Shown piece by piece: positions 23,724-35,008 of a stretch of 64,000 nucleotides of DNA. The stretch's first letter is position 1, and each line of letters begins with the position of its first letter. The notes beneath the pieces were generated by a model. That model worked only from the letters and a program-made list of their open reading frames with translations, had not been told where the DNA came from and did not search any database. The stretch is from Populus alba (taxonomy: Eukaryota; Streptophyta; Magnoliopsida; Malpighiales; Salicaceae). The stretch lies in the NCBI RefSeq assembly GCF_005239225.2, contig NC_133295.1, forward strand, positions 4,526,001-4,590,000. The letters run 5' to 3'. The position numbers were made by a program, and so were the translations under genes.

Positions 23724-24107
23724 ATGAATTACGTAAGTCGCTTTGATGAATTGCTGGATTTGAACGCCTTGCATAATTGGCCCATCAAGAAACAACTAGC
23801 AGCTGAGGATGTCAACAGCGGACGACTCATCTTGTCTGTTCATGATGTTGAGAACTACATCATGCCAAGACTGCCGGCCGATAAGAGTGAAAGACTAAGC
23901 AGGCACTGTGGACGGACTGCCATTGATGTGTTTGATGTTGAGAAGGAACATAGGTATAACATGGAGCTTGTAAGAAAGAAAAACGGGCGATACAGACTGG
24001 AGGACTGGGATCAGGTTGCTTTGCCGAGAGATATTCAAGCCGGTGAGGGGATCGGAATGTCTTGGGTGAACGGAATGTTGTGCTTCAGACTACTTTCCGA
24101 TCAGTAA
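23724..24107 (+). CDS. B3-domain-like DNA-binding protein (127 aa, single exon)
   Basis: The intronless ORF is followed by ordinary 3' UTR-like sequence and preceded by a TATA box. From residue 22 to the C-terminus it fits the plant B3 fold. It starts with KKQLAAEDVNSGRLILS, the KxLTxSDV...RLxLP type opening, followed by a strand-rich middle. It then has RKKNGRYRLEDWDQVALPRD, where B3 proteins have a K..G.Y.L..W..F segment, and ends with IQAGEGIGMSWVNGMLCFRL, matching the closing GDxIGxxW...LxF block. B3 domains bind DNA in the nucleus. This resembles the small, fast-evolving single-domain B3 genes rather than ARF, RAV or ABI3 types. With only the domain and no extra region, target and function cannot be inferred. 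A recent retrocopy cannot be excluded. Confidence 0.7.
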   Translation: MNYVSRFDELLDLNALHNWPIKKQLAAEDVNSGRLILSVHDVENYIMPRLPADKSERLSRHCGRTAIDVFDVEKEHRYNMELVRKKNGRYRLEDWDQVALPRDIQAGEGIGMSWVNGMLCFRLLSDQ

Positions 24108-24837
24108 GGGAAGCTAACTAACTCCTGATGAAATAACGTCGATCTTATGGGATTGTGTCATGTGAATTTTTTTATTTGTTGTTTCCAATTTCCAACATTA
24201 TGATTTCCTGTAGAAAGCAAAGCAGCTTTCTGATGATAAGCAATAACAGCATCATATAATTTCTTTGATTATACTTCTTGATGTATGAAATATAAAACTA
24301 GAAGAAGCATATTTAAATATTTAATTACATTAGAAGGCAGCCATTGTTAATTCCCTTTGGTCGATCTCTAATTAATATTTTTCAAACGTCTTCATGCTGT
24401 TATTCTCTTTTCGTTTCTGAAGTAGAGTTGTGTTTCTTCAGTTTTATGATAGATTTTTACAAAGTTAAATTGTTTCACCCTTTTCTCTTGCCCTTACGCG
24501 CGCGCAGGGGTATAGGATGAAGATTCTAATTTCACCCCTATTATCAGAGTATAAATTCTTAATTTGAAAACCAAATTGTTTTTAAACAAATCCTTTTAAC
24601 TAAATGAATATGGATTGAACATCATTTTTATGATGATTCGGAAATAGCCAGTAGTACTTTGTGAAATGATCCATAAATAAAGCATAGTATTGAAAACCAT
24701 TAATAGAATTTGATGTTGCTGGCCCATATATATGTATAGATATACTCTAGAGGATGAGTGCTTATAAGAGATGTTTTTGAAAAAGACAATTGATGACTTT
24801 TATTGCATTGACAAGCTTAACAAATAGGCGATAAAGA
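24108..24837. other. 3' region of the B3-like gene and intergenic DNA
   Basis: Roughly 250 bases of probable 3' UTR, then A/T-rich sequence leading into the Copia remnant. A short GC dinucleotide run (cgcgcgcgc) lies at 24498-24506. Confidence 0.5.
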
Positions 24838-26250
24838 TTATCTGGAACGTAACACAGGAAGAGAGAAATGATTAATTATAAAGCGACAAATTTTGTTAGA
24901 GGGGTGACCAAGACGTGTGTGCCAAAGGTCAGTAGAGGTTATTTCACCGATAAGTGCAAGTGTTGGAGGTTTCTTGATTTGTGATAGCTGTGGTAGTGGA
25001 TATACACCATCCTGGCAGTCACCACGAAGAATTGTTGTCCCCATGTTTCGATCCCTCACAAGAAAATAAAAGGGATGAAATTCAATGTAAACATTGTTGG
25101 AACGAGTAAAGTGATAAACAAAAACTAAATTCTTATAAATATTGGGACCACAAAGAGTGTTATGCAAAAGAAAGGATTTTGACAGTGAATTCAATGACAT
25201 AGATCCGACATGCGTTACTTGCAAACCTGAGCCATCACCAATGACTACTTCATTTGTTCCATTATACTGAGAGTAGATTGAAAGGTTTGTAAGATTAGAA
25301 GTGATGTGATGAGAGGCTGCAGAATCCGTAAGCCACTTTTTGTCCTGTGTTCCATTCGTAGCTGCACAATTTGCATATTTTGGTTTGGGTACCTTACGAC
25401 ATGTCTTAGCTGAGTGCCCTTTGATGTCGCATAGCTAACAAATCAATGGAGGATGATTGGATTTGTTTTAAGGAACATATCGTCGTTGGTTGAATTTATA
25501 ATGACCGACATGTGAGTTTAGAGATCTCGCTGGTTTGAAGTAGCGACTGCGTTGAACAGCATTGACTGTGGCAATCATACTGGAGTTTGAAGCATCAATG
25601 CGTTTTAGGTAGTTTTCATGACTGATTAATACATTATGAAGTTCGTCAAATATAAGGGATGTCTCTCTAGTTCTTATTATGGTTGTTATATCATGAAATT
25701 CAACTCATATCTCATTGAGTATGTATAGAGTGATGTAATCTATACAGATGGGAGTATCAATGACAATGAGTTCATCAACTAGTCTTTTGATATTGTTGAG
25801 ATGGTCCGAAACTGGCTGGATTCCTCGTTGTATAAGTGTCAATTCTTCCTCGAGTTGCATGACATGGGTTTGTGATTGATTTGTAAACAATCGTTGTATT
25901 TTTAACCATGCATCGCGAGTAGTAGAGGAAGTAGCAATTAGTGGCAGAATTGGTTTAAAAACCGATGCAAGGATTGCATGAAGGAGCAAGTTATCTTGCC
26001 GGAACCAACGCCAGAATCCAGGATTTGTAATACCTGTAGAGGACGATTCAATAGTTTGATCATGTAATGTTTATGATGGACAAACAATGGTTCCATCAAT
26101 GTATCCTTGGAGGTTATAGCCTATGAGCAAGGACATTAATTGAGCACATAAGGAAGGAAAATTTGAGGGTGTTAGTTTCAAGGGGAGTTGAGAACTAGCA
26201 TTGAAGGCAATGAGATGAGTATCACCATGGCCATGAACTCAGGATTTATG
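24838..26250 (-). mobile_element. Truncated Ty1/Copia retrotransposon, gag to pre-integrase
   Basis: On the minus strand the domains run in Copia order. The gag start (about 26245-26150) reads LIAFNASSQLPLKLTPSNFP. The UBN2-type gag body (25705-25989) contains TTRDAWLKIQRLF. A CCHC-like zinc knuckle (about 25395-25440) has CDIKGHSAKTC. The protease has WLTDSAASHHIT (about 25300-25335), where the canonical D-S/T-G-A-S is changed to DSAAS. The pre-integrase domain has LWHTRLGHPSNKI (about 24860-24915). The element stops there: no integrase core, reverse transcriptase or RNase H follows. Several stops and frame shifts interrupt it, so it is dead. Confidence 0.85.
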
Positions 26251-26499
26251 GTGAAATTATATGTAATTAAGGCCATATCAAGAAGTCTTGTTGGAGAAAG
26301 AGTTCCATATAGAATTTTATTGAACATAATATCTTTATTATCGTGAACTCTTTTATAAGTAAAGTACAGGTTGCATTTAACACAAATACAAAGACTGGAA
26401 GATTTGTTTCAACTGCAAGTATGTCAACTGAGACTCCACAAAGAATGAGATATGCAATGAGCTGGTTTATTTGCAAAGGATGTTTATCCTTTGGGCTCT

Positions 26500-27113
26500 A
26501 GATAATCCTCAACATCCTATTACTAGGTCGATATCTATGGCATTTAGAAAGACAAAGGGTTGCCCTTCAGCACTAGTGGCAATTTGTCTAACAAGCCTTC
26601 CATTTGAATCAACAACTAGGAGTCCATAATATGCATTAACTATGGAGAGCAATCTTGTGATACTATTGTATTCTAGACCGAAAAGCCTTCCGCAGATAGG
26701 TCTTTTATTGGGATCGGTCGTGCCATCACAAAACGCTATAAACTTGCAGAATTAAATAGAATTTAATAAGCAATTGTTCCAAGATTTTTTTTTTAAATAA
26801 AATCAATATTAGTGCTATAATATTCAAGAAAGATTGATCAATAAAATTTCAGACTTGTGACCAATTAATTAGGTGTATTTGATGTGGGAGTGTACTGGTT
26901 TGGAGAGGTAATGGAAAAAATTGTCCACCCAGTAAGAGGTTGATATTTTAAAATGTGACTATCACTAACACCGGTATAGAATGCTCTGCCAGGAGATTCA
27001 AAGACAATGGACTCAAGACTAAAGGTAGGTGGGGGCAAGAAAATTTGTCTGAAGGTTTCTGAGAGAATAATAGCAGGAAAAGAGAAGACAAAAATGGATA
27101 GTATTGATACCAT
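26500..27113 (-). pseudogene. Strictosidine-synthase-like (SSL) pseudogene, 5' part
   Basis: Minus-strand exon 1 (26880-27113) starts with a signal-peptide-like MVSILSIFVFSFPAIILSE. It continues with LESIVFESPGRAFYTGVSD and ILKYQPLTGWTIF, the first propeller blade of plant strictosidine-synthase-like proteins. Exon 2 (about 26515-26745) reads FCDGTTDPNKRPICGRLFGL, then AYYGLLVVDSNGR and ATSAEGQPFVFLNAIDIDL. The exon boundary does not splice cleanly in frame, and after the DIDL block a stop appears. The remaining blades are missing, and the Copia remnant starts about 250 bases further on. SSL proteins are six-bladed propellers, mostly vacuolar or ER-routed and mostly not true strictosidine synthases. 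Confidence 0.8.
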
Positions 27114-27119
27114 GTGTTG

Positions 27120-28260
27120 TTATCTATTTTTAGGTCCCCACATAAAAAATACAAAATTACAAAAAAAAAGTCAAAAATATATTCGGAAGAAAACCAAAAA
27201 AATAATAGCAGTGAAAAAACGATTCCAGAGTGCTCGAAAAATGACTCGAAATTGGTTGAGGAGGTTTGAAAATATAAAGATTGAAATTTGACAGTATATT
27301 TTTTTACTGATGAGGGCCTTGTTGACAAAGCAAAATCAATTTGAGGAAGAACAGTTCAAAACCAAATGTTTATGGACTCAATTAAATTTTATTGAAGATT
27401 TAATTGAGTTTATGGAGGGTTTGTTTGCAAGAAAAAAAATATTTTTCAATCAATTTGGGTTTTGGAAGAAATTAAAGTTCTGGGGTCAAGTTATAATTTT
27501 TTAGAGTTGATTTAGTCAAATCAGGGGCTTAATTGCATAAATATTGAAGTTTGATGGCCAAATAGGGACTTGATTGACAAAATTCAAAACCAAGGACCAA
27601 AATGGAAAAAACACGTAAATTAAAGGGCTGATTTGAAAAAAATACCAACAAACCCAAGTTATGAAATTATAAAAAATCAAGATTATGGATTAAATGATGA
27701 AATCGAAAACAAATTAAAATTTGATAAAAGTGCCAAGAATAAAAATTTAAAACCAAAATATTGAGGGTCAAAACTTAAAATACCATCAAATATTGAATTG
27801 AATGGCCAAGTTAAAAATTTCTAAGACCACAAATTGACAAAAAAAATCCAAAACAAAAATAAAAATCAAGTGAGTGAGAACCAAATTTAAAAAAAAAATT
27901 AAAATTAAAATTAAAATACACCATTTGATACTCAAAATGTTCGACCTGACAGGTTCACTTGTGATCCACGGGGGCCAGGGCTTAGGCTATCATGGGTCTT
28001 AAAAGCAATTGCAATAAGGCACAAAAAACTTTTGATGTTTATATTTAATTCAAAAGCAATAATCCCCATAAAAAAAAAACTAAATTGAAGAAAGCTTGAA
28101 AAAAAAAGAGGCTCTAGGTAACTTGTATTTTTTTCAAAAAAAAAAATGAAAAATCCTATAGGAATTGAAAAAAAAAGTATGAAAAAAAAATCCGATGATA
28201 AAACTAAAAAAATAAGCAATAAAAAAGGGAAAAAACCAAGCAAATATTGATGAATATTCT
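27120..28260. repeat. Unclassified dispersed repeat, retrotransposon-like
   Basis: Purine-rich plus-strand DNA with recurring phrases such as gggacttgattgacaaaatt, aaaccaaggaccaaaatgga and gaggtttgaaaatataaag, each restated with variation about every 60-90 bases. Such text is common in the non-coding leaders of plant LTR elements. No terminal repeats or protein domains were found. Confidence 0.45.
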
Positions 28261-28559
28261 AAGCCCAAGTTAATCTCTTAAAGTTGCTAACCGTTAATTT
28301 TCAAACTCAGGCTCAACTAACAAGCTCAATATAAAACAAATTCAATATTAAAGGGTGAGATAAATTAATTTAATAAAAAAATTATTGTTAAATGATTAAG
28401 ATATAACAAAAAGCACCAAAAAAACAAAGGAAATACTAGATCAATTTAATGTTGAAAGATGAAATAAATTAATTTAATCTAATTTTAAAAAATAATTGTA
28501 AAAAAAGATAGATCCAAAATAGAAAAAAAACTTGAGGCAACCCGTGTTATTACTAAAAA

Positions 28560-28833
28560 AATCCAGGGGGCATCCTAATATTACAAAAAAAAATGTGGTA
28601 AAGATAAAAACGCCCTTTCTTGCCAGCCTTATATTTTTAAAAGTTAAAGGTTATACAAGTCATTTACTGTAGAAAAAATACATAAAGAAAAAAAAACTTC
28701 GCTGCAAGTCTTAAATTTTTTAGCTTTGAAGAGTATCATCGTCATTTAACTGTGCAAAATAAAATTGAAAATACACAAATGTCTCTGGATAAAAGGCCTA
28801 TTTTCTCAACTTTTAAGGGTGATAAAGTAATTT

Positions 28834-28876
<43 letters not shown>

Positions 28877-29070
28877 AAATTTATTAAATTATTCTAATTA
28901 ATTGACAAATAATATTTTAATTTTCTAAAAAGACAATTACACCATTGCAGTCAAGGCAATTATTTAGAGCATTGAAAGACAAAATAGTCAACACAACACA
29001 TTACCTAAATATATAGTATTTCTCCTCAAGAGAGCACATTCAAGTCAATTTATGCTAAAAAAAAACCTAA
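28560..29070. mobile_element. Decayed copy of the long-TIR element half
   Basis: It follows the same order of phrases as 1300-1740 and 63320-63785. There is a gcatcctaatattacaaaaa start, then cgcccttt, a tttttagctttgaa segment, ttttaagggtgataaagtaa, then attgaaagacaaaatagtc and tttctcctca. Identity is much lower than between the other two copies. An (AT)n run at 28837-28870 sits in the middle. Confidence 0.5.
28837..28870. repeat. (AT)n microsatellite
   Basis: About 34 bases of alternating AT. Confidence 0.95.
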
Positions 29071-29119
29071 GTTCTTTTAGTTTTTTTTTTAATTTGAGTT
29101 GAGTCTTTTATATTAAACT

Positions 29120-29916
29120 GACCATGTTTGTTTCCTGAAAAATGATTTCTGGAAAACTACTTTTCAAACTTTTCTGTGTTTGTTTATTATTAGAAAAATT
29201 GATCAACAAAAAACATTTTCCAGTCAAAAGAAAATTTGGCTTGGTTTCTAGGAAAGTGTTTTTCTGAAAAATTTAGGCAAAAAACACTTTCTAGAAGTTA
29301 TGAAAAATTTAGAAATGTCATATTATTTACTGATTATATCAAATTTGATCCTCAAACTTTTGATTGTTATATATATTTTGTTTTGAATATTTATTTTTCA
29401 ATTTCATCTCTTACAATTTAATTTTTATATTAACTCTGGTCCTCATTTTTATAATTGTTATTTGTTTTTTTTCTTATCATTTTTTTATTGAAATTTTTTA
29501 TCTATCAAATTTGATCCTCATTCTTTTAATTGTTACTTATTTTGAAATAATTTATGAAATTTTAATTATTATTATTTTAATTTCTTCATCTTTTATTTTT
29601 TTTTAGATTGATCTCTATTATTTTGATCATTATTTATTTTATTTCAGATAATTTATGAAATTATATTTTTTTTTCAATTTCATTCTCATTCAACTTTTTA
29701 ATTTGTAAGATTTGTTCCTCATTATTTTAATAAACTTGAGAAAAATAAAACATTAATAAGTTATTTTTCAGCTTATTTTCCATGACATAACCAACCACTA
29801 GAAAGTATTTTCCAATTTATTTTTCATTACACTACCAAACATCAAAAAATAATTCAATTTCTCATAATTTATTTTTCAAAAAAAAAACTATTTTCCAGCA
29901 AATAAACGGAGCCTTA
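29120..29916. mobile_element. TIR element with internal ~100-bp degenerate tandem repeats
   Basis: The left end (catgtttgtttcctgaaaaa) and the reverse complement of the right end (ggctccgtttatttgctgga) form diverged inverted repeats. Further paired gaaaa/ttttc-rich phrases extend inward for about 100 bases. Between them, phrases of the type aaatttgatcctcattcttt recur around 29340, 29440, 29510, 29610 and 29705. There is no transposase. Probably a non-autonomous DNA transposon; the superfamily is uncertain. Confidence 0.5.
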
Positions 29917-30153
29917 ATGTAAATTGACGCACTCCATTAAATTGTTGGCTTTAATTTATCCTACTTTGTATTAATTATTTTTTTAAAAAATCTAGTTTAA
30001 TTTTAAAAAAATTAAAATAAAATCATTATAACTTTAAAAAATATTTTAAAATAATATTATTTTTATCAACTTGCTGAATAGGGGCTGTGGCTTGTGATAC
30101 ACGCATTGTCTTATAACTAAGTAATTCATATATTAGCAAGAGCATACTGCTAA

Positions 30154-30172
30154 CGTGGCATGTAGTCATTGG
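30154..30172 (-). promoter_or_regulatory. ER stress response element (ERSE-I)
   Basis: On the minus strand the sequence is CCAAT, nine bases, CCACG, a perfect match to the ERSE-I consensus bound by NF-Y with ER-stress bZIP factors (bZIP28/bZIP60 in plants). It lies 121-139 bases upstream of the HRD3A start codon. Confidence 0.8.
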
Positions 30173-30187
30173 CTATCCAACAAGAGT

Positions 30188-30195
30188 TGACGTGG
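30188..30195 (+). promoter_or_regulatory. UPRE-type element (TGACGTGG)
   Basis: TGACGTGG fits the unfolded-protein-response element consensus TGACGTGR. It lies 15 bases downstream of the ERSE and about 100 bases upstream of the HRD3A start codon. A TATA-like tatacata at about 30211-30218 follows. Confidence 0.7.
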
Positions 30196-30292
30196 CAACT
30201 GCCAAGCAAAACTATACATAGCGAGAAACACCTTCTTATCTCCCTCTGTGTCTCTCTGTGAATCAAAAATCGAAATAGAAAATAAAATAAAA

Positions 30293-33200
30293 ATGCAGAG
30301 ACACAAACTAACACTCTCTCTTCTAATTTTCTCTCTCCTCCCACTCTCTCTCCTCGCCCGCCCGTACTTTCTCATCCTCTCTCAAGAAGACCTCAAAGAC
30401 ATCCCTTCCTCGCCAACCACTACCTCCTCCGATGTGGACCCCAATGAGTCTCCACCCGAGTGGGACGAGTTCGGCGACTCTGACTCCAAACCCGAACACG
30501 AACTCGACCCTGGCTCCTGGCGCCCGATTTTCGAACCCGACGCCACCAGATCCTCCACCTCTGCATCGGAACTCGATCCGGAGATGGAGCAGTACTACTC
30601 CGCCGTGGAGAAGATGTTTTCGGCTGTGAGTGACAGTGAAGTTAGGGTTGTGGAGGAAGCAGTGGCGGAAATTGAGGAATTGGCGACGGTGAAGGGGAAT
30701 TCACATGCCCAATCGGTTTTAGGGTTTTTGTATGGATTAGGGCAAATTAAAGAGAGGGATAAAGCTAAGGCTTTTTTGTATCATCACTTTGCAGCCGATG
30801 GAGGCAGTTTGCAGTCTAAATCAGCTCTTGCCTACACGTATTACCGGCAGCAGGTGAGCTAATTTAACTTGCTTGATTTGATAATGGATTATTTACTGTT
30901 TATTTGTTTTTTTTTATAATGCTTTGTATTGTTGTTTGGTTTTCAGATGCATGAAAAGGCGGTTAAATTATATGCGGAATTAGCAGAAGTAGCAGTAAAT
31001 AGTTTTTTGATTTCGAAGGATTCTCCGGTGATTGAACCGGTTAGGATACATCATGGGGCCGAGGAGAATAAAGAGGCTTTGAGGAAATCACGAGGGGAGG
31101 ATGACGATGTGTTCCAGATTTTGGAATATCAAGCTCAAAAAGGGAATGCGGGAGCAATGTTTAAAATTGGGTATTTTCACTACTTTGGATTGAGAGGATT
31201 GAGGCGTGATCATGCCAAAGCCTTGGCATGGTTTTCAAAGGCTGTAGAGAAAGGGGAACCCAGGTCAATGGAACTTCTTGGTGAAATATATGCCCGGGGA
31301 GCTGGAGTTGAGAGGAACTATACTAAAGCGCTTGAATGGCTTACACTTGCTGCAAAACAGCAGCTTTATTCGGCTTATAATGGCATGGGGTATTTGTATG
31401 TCAAGGGTTATGGAGTGCAAAAGAAGAATTACAGTAAAGTAAGTTAATTCTGTTTCCCTTTTCATCATAGTGCTGAATGTAGCTTTCTTTGTTAATATTT
31501 TGTGAATAGAAGACTGGATTGCATGCTTGCCTGATTTGGTCTACTCGTGTCATGCATGGTTTCCTCTTTGATATGGTCATTCCCTTAGTCAATTGAATTT
31601 GGTTGTTAGGCCAAGCTTGCAGTTTGATCCAGCTAATTAAGTTGCGAATTTATTCTTCCCCTCTTACATTGAAATTTTTTTATTTAAATCCTCAATCTGT
31701 TTAATATAGCTTGGCTTGGCTTGGCTTCCTTTGATATCTAAATAATTGTGTTAAGATTTAGTTGACTAGATATATTTTGGCACCAATTACATCAAGAATT
31801 TGTTGAGGTTAGGGGCCTGATGTGGTTTTCTTTAGCTGTGTTTTATATTCATGCATGGGAGCTTTTGTACCTTAAGTGGCCATTTTTCCATGCAATGATT
31901 AAAGTCTTGACCTTGCAACCATAAGGGTGCAAGTTTGAGTTTTGAGAGGAGTCACTGTAAGAAAAAATGCTGAATGATCTGTTCCCTGTTCCCAAATTCT
32001 CTTTTGGGGTGATGATTGAGTAGCCTCTGAACATTTTGTATCAATGCAGTGTGTATGTGTACTGTATGCTCATCTCAAATCGCTAATGTATCTTCTTTGT
32101 AATTGCCTGCATGGTAAATGTTCTTTTATTGGATAGTTTCAGAATATGCATCAAACCTATTCTTTTTTTCTCTCTCTTTTTTTTTGTTACAGGCTAAAGA
32201 ATACTTTGAGAGGGCTGCTGACCATGAAGATGCTGGTGGGCACTATAACCTTGGAGTAATGCATCTTAAAGGGATTGGCGTAAAGAGAGATGTAAGGCTG
32301 GCATGCCAGTATTTTATAGTAGCTGCTAACGCAGGTCAACCAAAGGCATTTTACCAGCTGGCAAAGATGTTTCATATGGGGGTGGGGCTTAAAAAGAATC
32401 TTCCTATGGTAAATTCAGTTTCTTTACCTTTCAATATTCTTCCTACCCAAGCTCCTTATTACAATGCGTATGAAGTTTTTGTGTGCTTTCTCGTTTTCCT
32501 TTTGCCTCCATGACTCCTTATCTTATTAATAAATTTTTGTGTTGGTGTCAGACTTCCACTGTCAATTAGTGAAGGATCAACCAGATTGCTTTAGTGTCTG
32601 TTCAGTTATTTTCTCACTGCTTTCAGAATCCTTGCGTCTGATGGACATTGTCTTTGTCATTAATTGTTAGGTTTATTAAAGCACTTATATTAGGAAAATT
32701 TAGTGACATAATACCAAGTTCAAAACAATATCTCCACCCAAGCTATTGCGAGTCTAGTTGCTAATTTGTTAATAGGTCAGGTTATTGATCATATTCCTTG
32801 CAGATCCCCCATAAATCTGTGTTGGAGCCACATTCTGAAGATATTGAATACCTAAAAGTTCAATCGAAGTATATAATGTATATTGCCAAGGTAGTTTTTT
32901 TGGGACCTATGGGATCTAGTATTTTGGAGAACTGTCAAAAGTGGATGAGTTTGTTTTAAGCTTTAATCTCTAAATAATCTCACTTGTGTAACTTGGGAAG
33001 CTCCCCAATACAATTTGAACAGTAGGTTGTTGGTTTCTGTTCTTTTGAATTCTAGAGTGGATGAGTTTTTTTAAGCTTTAATCTCTAAATCATCTCACTT
33101 GTGTAACTTGGGAAGCTCCCCGATACAATTTGAACAGTAGGTCATTGGTTTCTGTTCATTGAATTCTTTTATGTTTCTCAGCTCCTTTTAATTTGATGTC

Positions 33201-35008
33201 AATTTGCATGCTATCCCACCACCTTCCTACGGATGAAGTGAGATTGTGGGATCAGATATTTTATATCTTTGTGAAATGTATGTATGCCTTTTGACCCTGC
33301 ACTTCTATCTATTGGTGTATGTTGCAAACGGTTTTGAAATGTGCCAACACTTGTATCCATTCATTTTACAAGAAAGCTTTACTTTTTTCCAGGCCACTGC
33401 GTTATACAAACTAGTAGCAGAACGGGGCCCGTGGAACTCCTTGTCTAGATGGGCATTGGAGTCATACCTAAAAGGTGATGTGGGCAAAGCATTCCTGTTG
33501 TATTCAAGGATGGCTGAGCTGGGCTATGAAATTGCACAAAGTAATGCTGCATGGATTCTTGACAAATATGCAGAGGGTAGCATGTGTATGGGGGAATCTG
33601 GGTTTTGTACAGACTCGGAAAGACACCAGCGTGCCCATTCTTTGTGGTGGCAAGCTTCAGAACAGGGCAATGAACATGCTGCTTTGCTTATTGGTGATGC
33701 ATATTACTATGGTAGGGTACGTGTCCCGTCTTTCACAATTTTAAAGTTTTTTTGTTGCCTTTTTGGTTCATTTTCTGAATAGTTTTTTCATCCTAAAACT
33801 TTCCTCAACTCTTTCCTCCTTTCTTAGGGTACTGAGAGGGATTATGAACGAGCGGCAGAGGCTTACATGCATGCCAAATCGCAATCTAATGCGCAAGCTA
33901 TGTTCAATCTTGGTTACATGCATGAACATGGTCAAGGACTTCCACTTGACCTTCATCTTGCCAAGCGTTACTATGACCAAGCTCTTGAGATCGATCCTGC
34001 AGCAAAGTTACCTGTCACCCTAGCCCTTGCAAGCTTGTGGATAAGAAAGAACCATGCAGACAGTTTCATGGTCAGTTTATTTATCTGCTTTTCATGCTTG
34101 TCTTCTTCAAGCATAGAAGTGAAAATTAGATGATGGTGCAAATTAGACATCTGCTTCTATCACTTGATCAGAATTCCTATGTATACATGAGCTGGTCATG
34201 TTCCTCCACTATTGCCCTATTAAATGTTTCAGCCAGTGATTGTTTTGATGTTCTGAGTATTATAACCACTGGAAAATCTAGTCCTAACTTGCTAAAACTT
34301 GTTGGGGGCATGCATCTTCACAAAAGTTAAGAAATGAATAATGAGGACCTGATATGCATTTTTATTCAATCATTAAAATCATGTAGTTTACTGCTTGAAA
34401 TAGCATGTTTTTGTAGCTGATCAGAAACTCCCCACCCCTTGGGTCTCTTGTGGTTTTCTGTGGCAGAAAATAAGAATGTTGATGCAAGAATCATATCATC
34501 ACAAGGATGCATGTTCTTTTTGTTCTTCCTCTTAGTTTCTCAGATTCCTAAATTTGGTGAACTTTTGCCTATTTTTGGTGATCCTTCTTGCTAGAAACTG
34601 CCTTTATCTCATGTGAAGCTCTCCCAACCAATGCAATCAGTTTGTTCTCTACATATGTTTAGCTGAACAATAGGGCATGGGCAGAAGATGATCCTTGTAG
34701 TCGATCATAATTAGTTTGGTTGTCAGGGTTGAGTTTTGGAATTTTGTTATAATACTTTGACTAACTGATCCAAGGATTCTTTGTCTCTGTATTAGGTACA
34801 TGTAATTGATTCATTGCCTGGAGTCTATCCAAAAATCAAAGCATGGGTGGAGAATATTATCCTGGAAGAAGGAAATGCAGCAATACTTACTCTTTTTGCC
34901 TGTCTGCTTACGGTTCTCTATTTTCGTGAACGGCAACGAAGGAATGCTGCTGTTGAGGATGGCATACAAGGCCAACATATCCATCATGCACCTGCCGCAC
35001 TCAATTAG
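30293..35008 (+). CDS. HRD3A: HRD3A / SEL1L-type ERAD adaptor (682 aa, 6 exons)
   Basis: Exons are 30293-30853, 30947-31438, 32193-32408, 33393-33716, 33828-34070 and 34796-35008. All introns are GT-AG in phase 0 and the frame is open throughout. The product starts with a signal peptide ([17 protein letters not shown]) and an acidic Ser/Pro-rich stretch (residues about 35-95). A long series of Sel1 repeats follows, with typical GxxYxxGxGVxxxxxxA units such as [31 protein letters not shown], and [19 protein letters not shown]. It ends in one membrane helix (about residues 640-655, [16 protein letters not shown]) and a short basic tail. This is the layout of HRD3/SEL1L, which holds misfolded glycoproteins for the HRD1 ubiquitin ligase in the ER membrane. 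The Arabidopsis protein is of similar length. Upstream ERSE and UPRE motifs suggest induction by the unfolded protein response. I chose the ATG at 30293 because the signal peptide begins there. Confidence 0.95.
32938..33172. repeat. Tandem duplication in HRD3A intron 3
   Basis: Two adjacent units of about 117 bases each run from gtggatgagtt through aatctctaaat and cttgggaagctcccc to gaattct, with few differences. They lie wholly inside intron 3 and do not touch an exon. Confidence 0.85.
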
